Shown piece after piece: positions 1 through 6,653 of a DNA stretch of 6,653 nt. The stretch comes from Actinomycetes bacterium (GTDB taxonomy: Bacteria; Actinomycetota; Thermoleophilia; Solirubrobacterales; Solirubrobacteraceae). Position 1 is the stretch's first letter. Each line of letters begins with the position of its first letter. The notes beneath the pieces were generated by a model. The model made no database searches. It saw only the letters and a list, made by a program, of their open reading frames with translations, and was not told the origin of the DNA. The DNA lies in assembly GCA_023405705.1 (NCBI GenBank), contig JAEXXR010000586.1, positions 1-6,653 on the forward strand. Reading direction: 5' to 3'. Position numbers and translations under genes: made by a program.

Positions 1-910
1 GCGTGCAGCGGGCGTGCAGCGCGCAGCCGCGCGGCGGATCGGTCGGGCTCGGCACGTCGCCGGCGAGGATCGTCCGGCGCCGCGCCCGCTCGACGCGCGC
101 GTCCGGCACCGGCACCGCCGACAGCAGCGCCGCCGTGTAGGGATGGCGCGGGTCGGCGTAGAGCTGCTCGGCCGGCGCCAGCTCGACGATCCGCCCGAGG
201 TACATCACCGCGACGCGGTCGGCGAGGTGGCGCACGACCGCGAGGTCGTGGGCGATGAAGAGGTAGGCGATCCCGAGCCGTGCGCGCAGGTCGTCGAGCA
301 GGTTGATCACCTGCGCCTGGATCGAGACGTCGAGCGCGCTGATCGGCTCGTCGCAGACGATCAGCTCCGGCTCGACGGCGAGCGCCCGCGCGATCCCGAT
401 CCGCTGCCGCTGGCCGCCCGAGAACTCGTGCGGGTAGCGCGACGCGAAGGCCGGGTCGAGGCCGACGACGTGCAGCAGCTCGTCGATCCGCTGCTCCAGC
501 GCGCGCCCGCGCGCGAGCCCGTGGACGCGCAGCGGCTCGGCGAGCGCCTGCCGCACCGTCTGGCGCGGGTCGAGGCTCGCGTAGGGGTCCTGGAAGACCA
601 TCTGCACGCGCCGCCGGTACGGCCGCAGCGCGCGCTCGCCGCGCCCCAGCAGCTCGTCGCCGCCGAGCCTGATCGAGCCGGACTGCGGCTCGTTGACGCG
701 CACGATCGCGCGGCCGACGGTCGACTTGCCCGAGCCCGACTCGCCGACGAGCCCGAGCGTCTCGCCGCGCGCGAGCGTGAACGAGACGTCGGTGACGGCC
801 TGCACCCACCCGGTCGGACGGCGCAGCAGGCCGCCGCGGACCGGGAACCAGACGCGCAGGTCGGCGACGTCGAGCAGCGGCGCGCCGGCGCCGTGAGATC
901 GCGCGCTCAT
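1..910 (-). CDS. Dpp/Opp-type ABC transporter ATP-binding protein, DppF/OppF-like (3' end cut by window edge)
   Basis: This is the second ATPase of the importer, a cytoplasmic subunit that pairs with the DppD-like protein and hydrolyses ATP to drive uptake. The 303 visible codons show the full nucleotide-binding domain: Walker [10 protein letters not shown] (residues 56-64), Q-loop Q107, signature FSGGQRQR (163-170), Walker B LIVCDE (183-188), D-loop ALD (192-194) and H-loop H221. All catalytic residues are present. The C-terminal oligopeptide-transporter domain begins near HPYT (256-259), and the window ends inside its RGCALHARC motif (C296, C302), so perhaps 20-40 residues are missing. FSGGQ rather than LSGGM, together with gene order, marks it as the F-type subunit. 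The ATG overlaps the stop of the upstream ATPase gene as ATGA. Only a weak GAGG lies upstream, which fits translational coupling. Substrate is not deducible. Confidence 0.95.
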   Translation of the reverse strand, partial: MSARSHGAGAPLLDVADLRVWFPVRGGLLRRPTGWVQAVTDVSFTLARGETLGLVGESGSGKSTVGRAIVRVNEPQSGSIRLGGDELLGRGERALRPYRRRVQMVFQDPYASLDPRQTVRQALAEPLRVHGLARGRALEQRIDELLHVVGLDPAFASRYPHEFSGGQRQRIGIARALAVEPELIVCDEPISALDVSIQAQVINLLDDLRARLGIAYLFIAHDLAVVRHLADRVAVMYLGRIVELAPAEQLYADPRHPYTAALLSAVPVPDARVERARRRTILAGDVPSPTDPPRGCALHARCT

Positions 911-1956
911 CCGAACACCGCCTCGGCGTCCGGCGCCGGGTCCTCGTGACGGGGCGACCAGCAGGCGACGCTGCGCGGCGCCTCGCCGACCTGCTCCAGC
1001 GGCGGGTCCTCCGCGGCGCAGCGGGCGACCGCGGCGGCGCAGCGGGGGCGGAAGGGACAGCCCCTGATCTCCGCGCCGAGGTTCGGCGGGACGCCGGGGA
1101 TCGGCGTCAGCGTCGCCTGGCGGGGGCGGTCCAGCCGCGGCACCGACGCGAGCAGGCCCAGCGTGTAGGGGTGCGACGGGCGCGCGAGCAGCGGCTCGGT
1201 CGGCCCCTGCTCGACGATCCGGCCGGCGTACATGACGGCGACGCGGTCGGTGAAGCCGGCGACGACGCCGAGGTCGTGCGTGATCAGCAGCACGCTCATG
1301 CCGAGCGTGTCGCGCAGCTCCGCCAGCAGCTCGAGGATCTGCGCCTGGATCGTCACGTCGAGCGCCGTCGTCGGCTCGTCGGCGACGAGCAGCGCCGGCT
1401 CGCACGAGAGCGCCATCGCGATCATCGCGCGCTGGCGCATGCCGCCCGACAGCTCGTGCGGGTGCTGGCGCACGCGCCGCGCCGCGCCGGGGATGCCGAC
1501 GCGCTCCAGCAGCTCGACCGCGCGGCGCTCGGCGGCCTTCCCGCTCGCCTTGCCGTGGGCCTCCAGCTGCTCGGTGATCTGGCGCCCGATCGTCAGCACC
1601 GGGTTGAGGCTCGACAGCGAGTCCTGGAAGACGAGCGCGACGGTGGAGCCGCGCAGCGCCCGCAGCTCGCGCTCGGAGCGCCCGACCAGCTCCTCGCCAC
1701 GCAGCCGGATGCTGCCGGCGGCGATCCGCGCGGTCCGTCTCGGCAGCAGCCCGAGCACGGCGAGCGCGCTGACGCTCTTGCCCGAGCCGGACTCGCCGAC
1801 GAGGCCGAGCGCCTCGCCGGGGCGCACCTCGTAGCTGAGGCCGCGCACCGCGCGCACGCGGCCGCGGCGGGTGTCGAACTCGACCTGCAGGTCGCGGACC
1901 GCCAGCAGCGGCGGCTCGGCGCCGTGCGCGCCGGCCTCGTGTTCGGCGATGGCCAT
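907..1956 (-). CDS. Dpp/Opp-type ABC transporter ATP-binding protein, DppD/OppD-like
   Basis: This is the first ATPase of the importer, 349 residues, a normal length for the family. Motifs in order are Walker A GESGSGKS (54-61), Q-loop Q111, signature LSGGMRQR (169-176), Walker B LLVADE (189-194), D-loop ALD (198-200) and H-loop H227. The LSGGM signature is typical of the D-type subunit. The C-terminal oligopeptide-transporter domain carries HPYT (262-265) and four cysteines, C300, C306, C313 and C332, the arrangement that binds a [4Fe-4S] cluster in characterised Dpp/Opp ATPases. The open frame extends to 2352, but the ATG at 1956 is the likely start: it lies 2 bp after the permease stop, has GGAG 8 bp upstream, and opens a protein that matches the family. 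The upstream extension is Arg/Ala-rich and antisense-like. The gene ends in an ATGA overlap with the next ATPase gene. Confidence 0.95.
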   Translation of the reverse strand: MAIAEHEAGAHGAEPPLLAVRDLQVEFDTRRGRVRAVRGLSYEVRPGEALGLVGESGSGKSVSALAVLGLLPRRTARIAAGSIRLRGEELVGRSERELRALRGSTVALVFQDSLSSLNPVLTIGRQITEQLEAHGKASGKAAERRAVELLERVGIPGAARRVRQHPHELSGGMRQRAMIAMALSCEPALLVADEPTTALDVTIQAQILELLAELRDTLGMSVLLITHDLGVVAGFTDRVAVMYAGRIVEQGPTEPLLARPSHPYTLGLLASVPRLDRPRQATLTPIPGVPPNLGAEIRGCPFRPRCAAAVARCAAEDPPLEQVGEAPRSVACWSPRHEDPAPDAEAVFG

Positions 1957-1958
1957 CT

Positions 1959-2855
1959 TCAGCGCTCCGATCGCGGGTCGACGGCGTCGCGCAGCCCGTC
2001 GCCGATGAAGTTGACGGCGAGCACGACGAGCCCGATCGCGATGCTCGGAGGCACCCAGATCCACGGCCGGTCGAGCAGCACCTCGGGTGACTGCGCGGCG
2101 TTCACCATCTGCCCCCAGCTGGCCGTCGGCGGCCGCACGCCGAGCCCGAGGAAGCTCAGCCCGGCCTCGACGAGGATCGCGTTGGCGACCCCGAACGTGC
2201 CGACCACCGACAGCGGTCCGAGCAGGTTCGGCAGCAGGTGGCTGGTGACGATCGTGCGCGCCGGAACGCCGATCACGCGCGCCGCCAGCACGAACTCGCG
2301 CTCGCGCAGCGCGAGCACCTGACCGCGCACGAGGCGCGCCGTCGTCGGCCACGTCGTCAGCGCGATCACGACGATGATCGACGTGAGGCTCGGCCCGGCG
2401 ATCGAGACGAAGACGATCACCATCAGCAGCGGCGGAACGCTCATGACGGCGTCGGTCAGCCGCATCAGCGCCGTGTCGGCCCAGCGGCCCAGATAGCCGG
2501 CCGCGACGCCGACGACGGTCCCGATCAGCAGCGCGATCGCGACCGCGCCGAGCCCGACCGCCAGCGACGTCCGCGCGCCGTAGACGAGCCGCGCCCAGAC
2601 GTCGCGGCCGACGTCGTCGGTCCCGAGCAGGTGGCCGTTCCCGGGCGGCTGGTTGACGGCGGCGAGGTCGATCGCGGTCGGCCCGTCGGGCGCGACGAGC
2701 GGCGCCAGCGCGGCCAGCAGCACGACGAGCGCGACGATCGCGACGCCGAGCACCGCCAGCCGGTGCGAGAGGAAGCCGCGCAGCGCCTCGCGCCGCGCCG
2801 AGGCCGGCGCGGCGCCGGCCGGCGGCGCTTCGAGCAGCTGCGGCGCGCTAGCCAA
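1959..2855 (-). CDS. Dpp/Opp-type ABC transporter permease, DppC/OppC-like
   Basis: This is one half of the membrane channel, 298 residues, in the inner membrane. An N-terminal cytoplasmic tail of about 30 residues precedes the first membrane helix (about 34-54). The DppC/OppC hallmark [20 protein letters not shown] (78-97) follows, then the binding-protein-dependent transport domain with hydrophobic segments near 99-121, 137-153, 157-170, 213-233 and 270-286. The ATPase-contacting EAA loop covers about 185-210 (starting [13 protein letters not shown]). The best start is a TTG at 2855 that overlaps the end of the DppB-like gene by 8 bp. I see no ATG or GTG in this frame nearby, and later candidates fall inside helix 1. 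There is no strong ribosome binding site, so translation probably depends on coupling to the upstream permease. The exact start is less certain than the identity. Confidence 0.93.
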   Translation of the reverse strand: MASAPQLLEAPPAGAAPASARREALRGFLSHRLAVLGVAIVALVVLLAALAPLVAPDGPTAIDLAAVNQPPGNGHLLGTDDVGRDVWARLVYGARTSLAVGLGAVAIALLIGTVVGVAAGYLGRWADTALMRLTDAVMSVPPLLMVIVFVSIAGPSLTSIIVVIALTTWPTTARLVRGQVLALREREFVLAARVIGVPARTIVTSHLLPNLLGPLSVVGTFGVANAILVEAGLSFLGLGVRPPTASWGQMVNAAQSPEVLLDRPWIWVPPSIAIGLVVLAVNFIGDGLRDAVDPRSER

Positions 2856-3807
2856 GACGCACCCGCGGATCGGCCTTCGCGTACGCGAGGTCGGTGAGGA
2901 GGTTCGCGATCGTGACCGCGGTCGCGACGACGAGCACGATGCCGAGCATGAGCGCGACGTCGCGGGCCCCGGCCGCCCGCACGGCGAGCTGGCCCATGCC
3001 GGGCCAGCCGAAGACCTGCTCGACGATCACCGCGCCCGCGATCGTCTCCGGCAGCGAGATCCCGATCACCGTGATGATCGGCAGCAGCGCGCTGCGCAGC
3101 GCGTGCCGCACGATCACCGTGCGGCCCGACAGCCCCTTCGCGCGGGCGGTCATCACGTACTCGGAGCCGAGCACGTCGAGCATGCTCGCGCGGGTGTAGC
3201 GCAGCAGCGGCGCGGCGAAGCCGATCGCGAGCACGCTGGCCGGCAGCACGAGGTGCTTGACGAGGTCCCCGAGCGAGTCCTCGCCGAGCGTGTGCATGCC
3301 GCTCGTCGGCAGCCAGCCGAGCTTGACGCTGAAGAGGTAGATCAGCGCCAGCGACAGCACGAAGCCGGGGATCCCGATCAGCACGACCGGCAGCGCGGCG
3401 AGCACGTAGTCGACCGCCGTGTGCTGGCGCAGCGCGGCGACGACGCCGAGCACGAGCGCGAAGACCGTCCCGATCACGAAGGCCGTGCCGAGCAGCAGCA
3501 GGGTCGGCCCGATGTGCCGCCGCAGGTCCTCGGTGACCGACACGCCGTCGGTCGCCGAGTAGCCGAGGTCGCCGCTCAGCGTGTCGCCGAGCCACGCGAC
3601 GTAGCGGAGCGGCAGCGGGTCGTCGAGCCCCATCGCGGCCCGCTGCTGCTCCACCTGCTCGGGCGAGAGCTGCGCGACGACCTCGGGGCTGAGGCGCGCC
3701 GTCAGCTCGTCGCCCGGGGCGAGCGAGAGGCCGAGGTAGACGACCACCGAGACGATCAGCAGCACCAGCACGCCGGCGCCGCATCGTCGGATCACGTACG
3801 CAGCCAT
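2848..3807 (-). CDS. Dpp/Opp-type ABC transporter permease, DppB/OppB-like
   Basis: This is the other half of the membrane channel, 319 residues, a standard length for the family. The short cytoplasmic N-terminus MAAYVIRR leads into helix 1 (about 10-30). A periplasmic-side loop then carries the DppB/OppB signature, LDDPLPLRYVAWLGD (61-75) followed by LSGDLGYS (77-84). Further hydrophobic segments lie near 102-125, 133-160, 184-200, 240-260 and 283-304. The EAA loop that docks on an ATPase is at about 215-243, with SEYVMTARAKGLSGRT as its core. The ATG at 3807 has GAGGAG 7 bp upstream. The gene follows the binding-protein gene after 33 bp and overlaps the next permease gene by 8 bp, so it is part of the same operon. 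The family covers dipeptide, oligopeptide, nickel and other substrates, so the solute is unknown. Confidence 0.95.
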   Translation of the reverse strand: MAAYVIRRCGAGVLVLLIVSVVVYLGLSLAPGDELTARLSPEVVAQLSPEQVEQQRAAMGLDDPLPLRYVAWLGDTLSGDLGYSATDGVSVTEDLRRHIGPTLLLLGTAFVIGTVFALVLGVVAALRQHTAVDYVLAALPVVLIGIPGFVLSLALIYLFSVKLGWLPTSGMHTLGEDSLGDLVKHLVLPASVLAIGFAAPLLRYTRASMLDVLGSEYVMTARAKGLSGRTVIVRHALRSALLPIITVIGISLPETIAGAVIVEQVFGWPGMGQLAVRAAGARDVALMLGIVLVVATAVTIANLLTDLAYAKADPRVRLG

Positions 3808-3814
3808 CGCATCG

Positions 3815-3820
3815 CTCCTC
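3815..3820 (-). promoter_or_regulatory. Ribosome binding site of the DppB-like permease gene
   Basis: GAGGAG lies 7 bp before the ATG at 3807 in the 33-bp gap after the binding-protein gene. An out-of-frame ATG sits between it and the start, but its spacing is too short. I see no stem-loop in this gap that would dampen expression of the permeases relative to the binding protein. Confidence 0.7.
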
Positions 3821-3840
3821 GTCCGCTCGCTCGCCCGCGC

Positions 3841-5526
3841 TCAGTCGCCGAGCGTCCAGCCGGCGACCTCGAAGGCGCTGTCGCGGTCGTTGGGGAAGAT
3901 CGCGAACGTGCCGCCGAGCGCGTCGGTGTAGGCGTGCAGGTTCGCCGTCTGCCACTGCGCCATCATCGGCACCTCTCTGTTGAGGATCTGCGCCGCTCTG
4001 GCGTACAGCTCCGCGCGCTTGGCCGGGTCGCCCTCGCCGCGCGCCTGGACGTACAGCGCGTCGAGGTCGCAGTTGGCGTAGAACGAGGCGAGCGGCGCTC
4101 TGCAGTTGAAGTAGACGGAGCTGCGGTCCGGCGAGAGGCCCATCGCGCCGCCGGAGTTGAGCGTCAGCGGGTTCAGCGGCTCTCTGGCGACGTTCGCCGC
4201 CGACCACTTGGCCGCGTCGAGCGGCTCGAGCACCGCGTTGACGCCGACGTCCTGGAGGTTCTTCTGGATCACCGGCGTCATCTGCTTCCAGAGCGGGTCG
4301 ACGTCGGTCGCGTAGGCGATCTTGAACGGCTTGGAGCCGTCGAAGCCGGCCGCTCTGAGCAGCTCTCTCGCCTTCTCCGGGTCGTACTCGTAGCGGTCGA
4401 GCGCCGGGTCCTCCTGGTCGAAGCCGGGCAGCACCCAGCGGATCTCCCCGTTGCCGCCGAAGAGGCTTCTCAGCATCGCGCGGCGGTCGATCGCGTACGC
4501 GAACGCCTGGCGCACGCGCGCGTCGGAGGCGAGCGGGTGGTCGGTGCGGAACTGCAGCAGCTGCGCGGCCGGCGAGACGACGAACTCGCTTCTGAGCCCG
4601 TCGACCCCTCTGAGCCGCGCGGCGTCGGCCGGCGCGGCGTTGATCACCAGCTGCAGCTCGCCGGACTCCAGCTGCGCGACGGCCGACTCGGGCTTGACGC
4701 CGATCTTGAAGAAGAGCGTGCCGATCTTCGGCGCGCCGCCGAAGTAGCCGGCGTTGGCGCTCAGCTCGTAGTACTGGTTGGGCACGAGCTTCGCGAGCGT
4801 GTACGGGCCGGTGCCGACCGGTCTGTCGGTCGCGAACGCGGTTCTTCTGACGTCCTCGGCGGTCGCGTCAGCCAGCAGGTGCTGCGGCACGATCGAGTAG
4901 ACCGCGTCGGTGAGGTTGCGGACGTACTCGGCGTTGGGCTTCGCGAGCCTGATCTCGACCGTGTGCTCGTCGAGCGCTCTGATGCCCTTCAGCGCTCTCG
5001 TGGTGCCCTCGATCTCGGCGCCGCCCTCGATGTCGCGCCACTGCGTCGGCTGGTAGCCGATGTAGGCGGCAGGGCCGAACTGCGCCGCCTGCGTCGCCGT
5101 GAAGACGACGTCCGCGGCGGTGAAGGGGGTGCCGTCGGACCATCTCACGTCGTCGCGCAGGTGGAAGGTGAAGGTCCGCTGGTCCGCGGAGACCTCCCAT
5201 CTGGTGGCGAGGTCGGGCGCGAGCGTTCTCTCGTCGACTCTCACCTTCACGAGGTTGGAGAAGATCAGCGAGTTGACGATCGCGTCGTTGCCGGTGCTCT
5301 GGTTCCAGGGGCCGAAGCCCGGCGTGTTGATGCCGAGGCGGGTGAAGGCCAGCTCGCCGCCGCCCCCTCCGCCGCCGCTGGTCGTCGCCGGGGCGTCACC
5401 GCTCTGCGTCACGCCCTCCGGCAGCTCCGACCCTCCGCCGCAGCCCGCGATCAACAGCCCTCCGGCGACGAGCGCCGCCGCCGCGAGCCTGCGCAACGAC
5501 GTCGCCGATGCCTGCACGTTCACCAT
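3841..5526 (-). CDS. Extracellular solute-binding lipoprotein, family 5 (peptide/nickel-type ABC transporter)
   Basis: This is the substrate-capturing subunit of the importer, 561 residues, tethered outside the membrane. The N-terminus has a lipoprotein signal: basic residues R12-R13, a hydrophobic stretch (14-27) and the lipobox IAGC with C29 as the lipidated cysteine. A flexible linker follows, including seven glycines (51-57). The family-5 domain shows LAPDLATRWEVSAD (102-115), then VRWSDGTPFTAADVVF (127-142), GTGPY (238-242) and VRQAFAYAIDR (338-348). C475 and C486 could form an exported disulfide. The frame is open to a GTG at 5550, but the ATG at 5526 has AAGGGAG 6 bp upstream and gives a normal signal peptide. 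Arginine codon use is odd: 18 AGA, 2 AGG and 18 CGN, while every Lys is AAG and every Glu GAG. This gene heads the dpp-like block; substrate unknown. Confidence 0.95.
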   Translation of the reverse strand: MVNVQASATSLRRLAAAALVAGGLLIAGCGGGSELPEGVTQSGDAPATTSGGGGGGGELAFTRLGINTPGFGPWNQSTGNDAIVNSLIFSNLVKVRVDERTLAPDLATRWEVSADQRTFTFHLRDDVRWSDGTPFTAADVVFTATQAAQFGPAAYIGYQPTQWRDIEGGAEIEGTTRALKGIRALDEHTVEIRLAKPNAEYVRNLTDAVYSIVPQHLLADATAEDVRRTAFATDRPVGTGPYTLAKLVPNQYYELSANAGYFGGAPKIGTLFFKIGVKPESAVAQLESGELQLVINAAPADAARLRGVDGLRSEFVVSPAAQLLQFRTDHPLASDARVRQAFAYAIDRRAMLRSLFGGNGEIRWVLPGFDQEDPALDRYEYDPEKARELLRAAGFDGSKPFKIAYATDVDPLWKQMTPVIQKNLQDVGVNAVLEPLDAAKWSAANVAREPLNPLTLNSGGAMGLSPDRSSVYFNCRAPLASFYANCDLDALYVQARGEGDPAKRAELYARAAQILNREVPMMAQWQTANLHAYTDALGGTFAIFPNDRDSAFEVAGWTLGD

Positions 5527-5532
5527 CTCCGT

Positions 5533-5539
5533 CTCCCTT
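5533..5539 (-). promoter_or_regulatory. Ribosome binding site that decides the start of the solute-binding protein
   Basis: AAGGGAG ends 6 bp before the ATG at 5526. The alternative GTG start at 5550 has no purine-rich site in front of it and would add eight polar residues before the signal peptide, so this site selects the shorter protein. Confidence 0.75.
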
Positions 5540-5552
5540 TGCGTACACACAC

Positions 5553-5564
5553 AGTGAATTCACT
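5553..5564. promoter_or_regulatory. Perfect 12-bp palindrome, candidate operator before the solute-binding protein gene
   Basis: AGTGAATTCACT reads the same on both strands. It sits in the only non-coding gap over 40 bp in the window (5527-5589), 26 bp before the ATG of the binding-protein gene, and is a locally AT-richer patch in very GC-rich DNA. As RNA it could form only a very short stem, so a DNA-binding site for a dimeric repressor or activator is more likely than a hairpin. A (GT)4 run lies between it and the ribosome binding site on the transcribed strand. I could not assign convincing -35 and -10 boxes. Family of the regulator is unknown. Confidence 0.45.
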
Positions 5565-5589
5565 CGACCGTCCGGACCGGCGACGCTCG

Positions 5590-6471
5590 TCACTCCTTCA
5601 GCGGGTGCTCCAGGCCGAGCGCGGCGAGCGCGTCGGCCTCGACGATCCGCTCGATCGCCTCCTCCGGGATGCGCGGCAGCCGCGTGCCCTCGACGACGTC
5701 GTTGACGCGACGCAGGCCCGCGATCGTCTCGCCGGCGGTCGCGATCGGGAAGTCGGAGCCGAGCAGCAGCTTCGGGATCGCGCCCCACTCGTGCGCCATC
5801 GTCAGCGCCTCCCAGCACATCCACGGCCGCAGCACCAGCGAGGAGACGTCGGCGTAGACGTGCGGGTGCTTGCGGATCACCGCGACCGTCTCGCGCGGCC
5901 ACGGATGGCCCATGTGCGCCATCACGACGCGCAGCTCGGGATGGGCGATCGCGATCTCGTCCATCGTCAGCGGGTGCGCGTAGCGGATCGGCGCCTCGCG
6001 GATCGGCGAGGTCCCCTGGTGGAAGAGGATCGGCAGCCCCCGCTCGGCGGCGAGCGCGTAGAGCCGGTGCGCGGCGTCCGAGAGCGGGTCGAAGCCCTGG
6101 TAGTTGGCACCGAGCTTGATCCCGACGAGGCCGAGCGCCTGGCAGCGGTCGACCTGCTCGACCAGGTCCTCCCAGCGCGGGTCGAGGCCCATGAAGCCGA
6201 TCCGGCGGGCCGGGTCGGCGGCGACGAACGCGGCCGTGGCGTCGTTGCACGTCTCGACCTCGTACGGCAGCCCGGTCATCGCGAGCGGATCGGCGACGGC
6301 GATGTTGAAGACGATCGAGACGTCGGCCGCCGCCTGCGCGGCGTCGAACTCCGCCCAGCTGTTCGTCGTCACGACGGCGCGGTCGTTGCGCCAGGCGCTG
6401 TAGACCAGGCGCTCGGACTCCGGCACGGCGTCGCGGTGCGTCGGCGTGTGGGTGTGGACGTCGACGATCAT
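5590..6471 (-). CDS. Amidohydrolase-2 family protein (TIM-barrel metal-dependent hydrolase, ACMSD-like group)
   Basis: This is a predicted cytoplasmic metal-dependent hydrolase or decarboxylase of 293 residues. Visible active-site elements are the HxH metal motif at the N-terminus (MIVDVHTHTP, H6 and H8), K119 in GIKLG, H151 in ILFHQGTS, H186 and H189 in VMAHMGHPW, and D240 in LLLGSDFP at the end of the barrel. This is the pattern of the amidohydrolase-related group that includes ACMSD-type decarboxylases and several lactone or amide hydrolases. It has no signal peptide or membrane segment. The ATG at 6471 has GGGGAG 6 bp upstream and overlaps the stop of the enolase-superfamily gene as ATGA, so the two enzymes are probably made together. 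A transporter follows after 63 bp, which suggests a catabolic role on an imported compound. The reaction cannot be named from sequence alone. Confidence 0.88.
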   Translation of the reverse strand: MIVDVHTHTPTHRDAVPESERLVYSAWRNDRAVVTTNSWAEFDAAQAAADVSIVFNIAVADPLAMTGLPYEVETCNDATAAFVAADPARRIGFMGLDPRWEDLVEQVDRCQALGLVGIKLGANYQGFDPLSDAAHRLYALAAERGLPILFHQGTSPIREAPIRYAHPLTMDEIAIAHPELRVVMAHMGHPWPRETVAVIRKHPHVYADVSSLVLRPWMCWEALTMAHEWGAIPKLLLGSDFPIATAGETIAGLRRVNDVVEGTRLPRIPEEAIERIVEADALAALGLEHPLKE

Positions 6472-6653
6472 GCCGCGCTCCCCGCCTCGCGCAGCTGCGC
6501 CAGCAGGTCGTCGCGCAGCTCGACGCCGAGGCCCGGCGCGTCGGGCAGCACGGCCTGCTCGCCGTCGCCCGGCAGCGGCGCGGCGAGCACGTCCTCGGCG
6601 TAGTAGCGCGCGCCGATCACGTCGGAGGGGATCGCGGGCGCGAGCCCCGGGGC
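6468..6653 (-). CDS. Enolase-superfamily protein, mandelate racemase/muconate lactonizing type (C-terminal 61 residues only)
   Basis: Only the end of this gene is in the window; its 5' part lies beyond the right edge. The last 61 residues contain IPSDVIGARYYAEDVL followed by LPDAPGLGVEL and a short Leu/Arg helix. A polar loop leading to PxxPGLGVE(L/V) and a final helix is the usual C-terminal ending of mandelate racemase/muconate lactonizing enzymes, whose members include cycloisomerases, dipeptide epimerases and acid-sugar dehydratases. The catalytic Lys, Asp and Glu residues lie upstream and are not visible, so the subclass is open. The TGA stop overlaps the ATG of the amidohydrolase gene. 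If it is a dipeptide epimerase, the neighbouring peptide-class transporter would fit; if a cycloisomerase, the hydrolase could open its lactone product. Both ideas are inference. Confidence 0.75.
   Translation of the reverse strand, partial: APGLAPAIPSDVIGARYYAEDVLAAPLPGDGEQAVLPDAPGLGVELRDDLLAQLREAGSAA
6478..6483 (-). promoter_or_regulatory. Ribosome binding site of the amidohydrolase gene
   Basis: GGGGAG lies 6 bp before the ATG at 6471, inside the last codons of the enolase-superfamily gene. It supports this start and shows that the hydrolase can recruit ribosomes itself as well as by ATGA coupling. Confidence 0.65.

Noticed and set aside
1..21. Repeated GCGTGCAGCG at the left edge
   Set aside because: It lies inside the DppF-like coding sequence at the Cys motif, is only 10 bp, and is explained by codon bias.
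14..2322. Plus-strand frames of about 311 and 458 codons opposite the two ATPase genes
   Set aside because: Both are Arg/Ala-rich shadows of genes with complete nucleotide-binding motifs on the minus strand.
1957..2352. N-terminal extension of the DppD-like ATPase by 132 residues
   Set aside because: The extra residues are Arg/Ala-rich, overlap the permease gene out of frame, and are not part of the family. The ATG at 1956 has a suitable ribosome binding site.
2525..4207. A 560-codon minus-strand frame across both permeases
   Set aside because: It is an out-of-frame reading of the permease and binding-protein genes, without membrane segments or a recognisable domain.
5527..5550. GTG start at 5550 for the solute-binding protein
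   Set aside because: No ribosome binding site precedes it and it would put polar residues ahead of a normal lipoprotein signal that begins at the ATG at 5526.
5565..5592. Possible terminator after the amidohydrolase gene, around the GTCCGGAC palindrome at 5570-5577
   Set aside because: The symmetric core is only 8 bp, leaves almost no loop, and has no T-run after it on the transcribed strand.
2653..6603. A 1316-codon open frame on the plus strand
   Set aside because: It is antisense to four well-supported genes and its translation is low-complexity Arg/Ala/Asp/Glu/Val with no domain. Long antisense frames are expected in GC-rich coding DNA because stop codons are rare there.
1..6653. tRNA, rRNA, CRISPR, insertion sequence, toxin-antitoxin or phage-defence genes
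   Set aside because: I looked for these on both strands and saw no supporting repeats, structures or protein motifs; all the coding capacity is taken by the transporter and the two enzymes.

Overview
The window comes from a GC-rich bacterium, about 70% GC by eye, with strongly G/C-ending codons. The lipobox protein points to a lipid-anchored solute-binding protein. Codon style and gene content fit Actinomycetota, possibly the Thermoleophilia (Conexibacter/Solirubrobacter-like), but that placement is a guess because there is no rRNA or marker gene.

All supportable genes lie on the minus strand and read right to left as one compact transcription unit. From the right edge these are: (1) the last 61 codons of an enolase-superfamily protein (mandelate racemase/muconate lactonizing type); (2) a small amidohydrolase-2 family TIM-barrel metal hydrolase that overlaps it by ATGA; (3) a 63-bp gap with a perfect 12-bp palindrome; (4) a family-5 solute-binding lipoprotein; (5) and (6) two inner-membrane permeases of the DppB/OppB and DppC/OppC types; (7) and (8) two ATPases of the DppD/OppD and DppF/OppF types, the last cut by the left edge. 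Gaps are short (33 and 2 bp) or replaced by overlaps (8 and 4 bp), so translation is probably coupled.

Together, genes 4-8 form a complete dipeptide/oligopeptide-class (Dpp/Opp) ABC importer. The lipoprotein captures the solute outside, the two permeases form the channel, and the two ATPases drive import. The two enzyme genes upstream suggest that the imported compound, or a close derivative, is isomerised and hydrolysed in the cytoplasm. The substrate cannot be read from the sequence; peptides, modified amino acids, lactones and sugar-acid derivatives are all possible.

No RNA genes, mobile elements, CRISPR arrays or clear terminators are visible, and no stretch over 300 bp lacks a gene. I see no new kind of system here. 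The most unusual signal is in the binding-protein gene: 18 of its 38 arginines use AGA, a codon I find only once in all the neighbouring genes together. The palindrome just upstream of that gene is the best candidate regulatory site.
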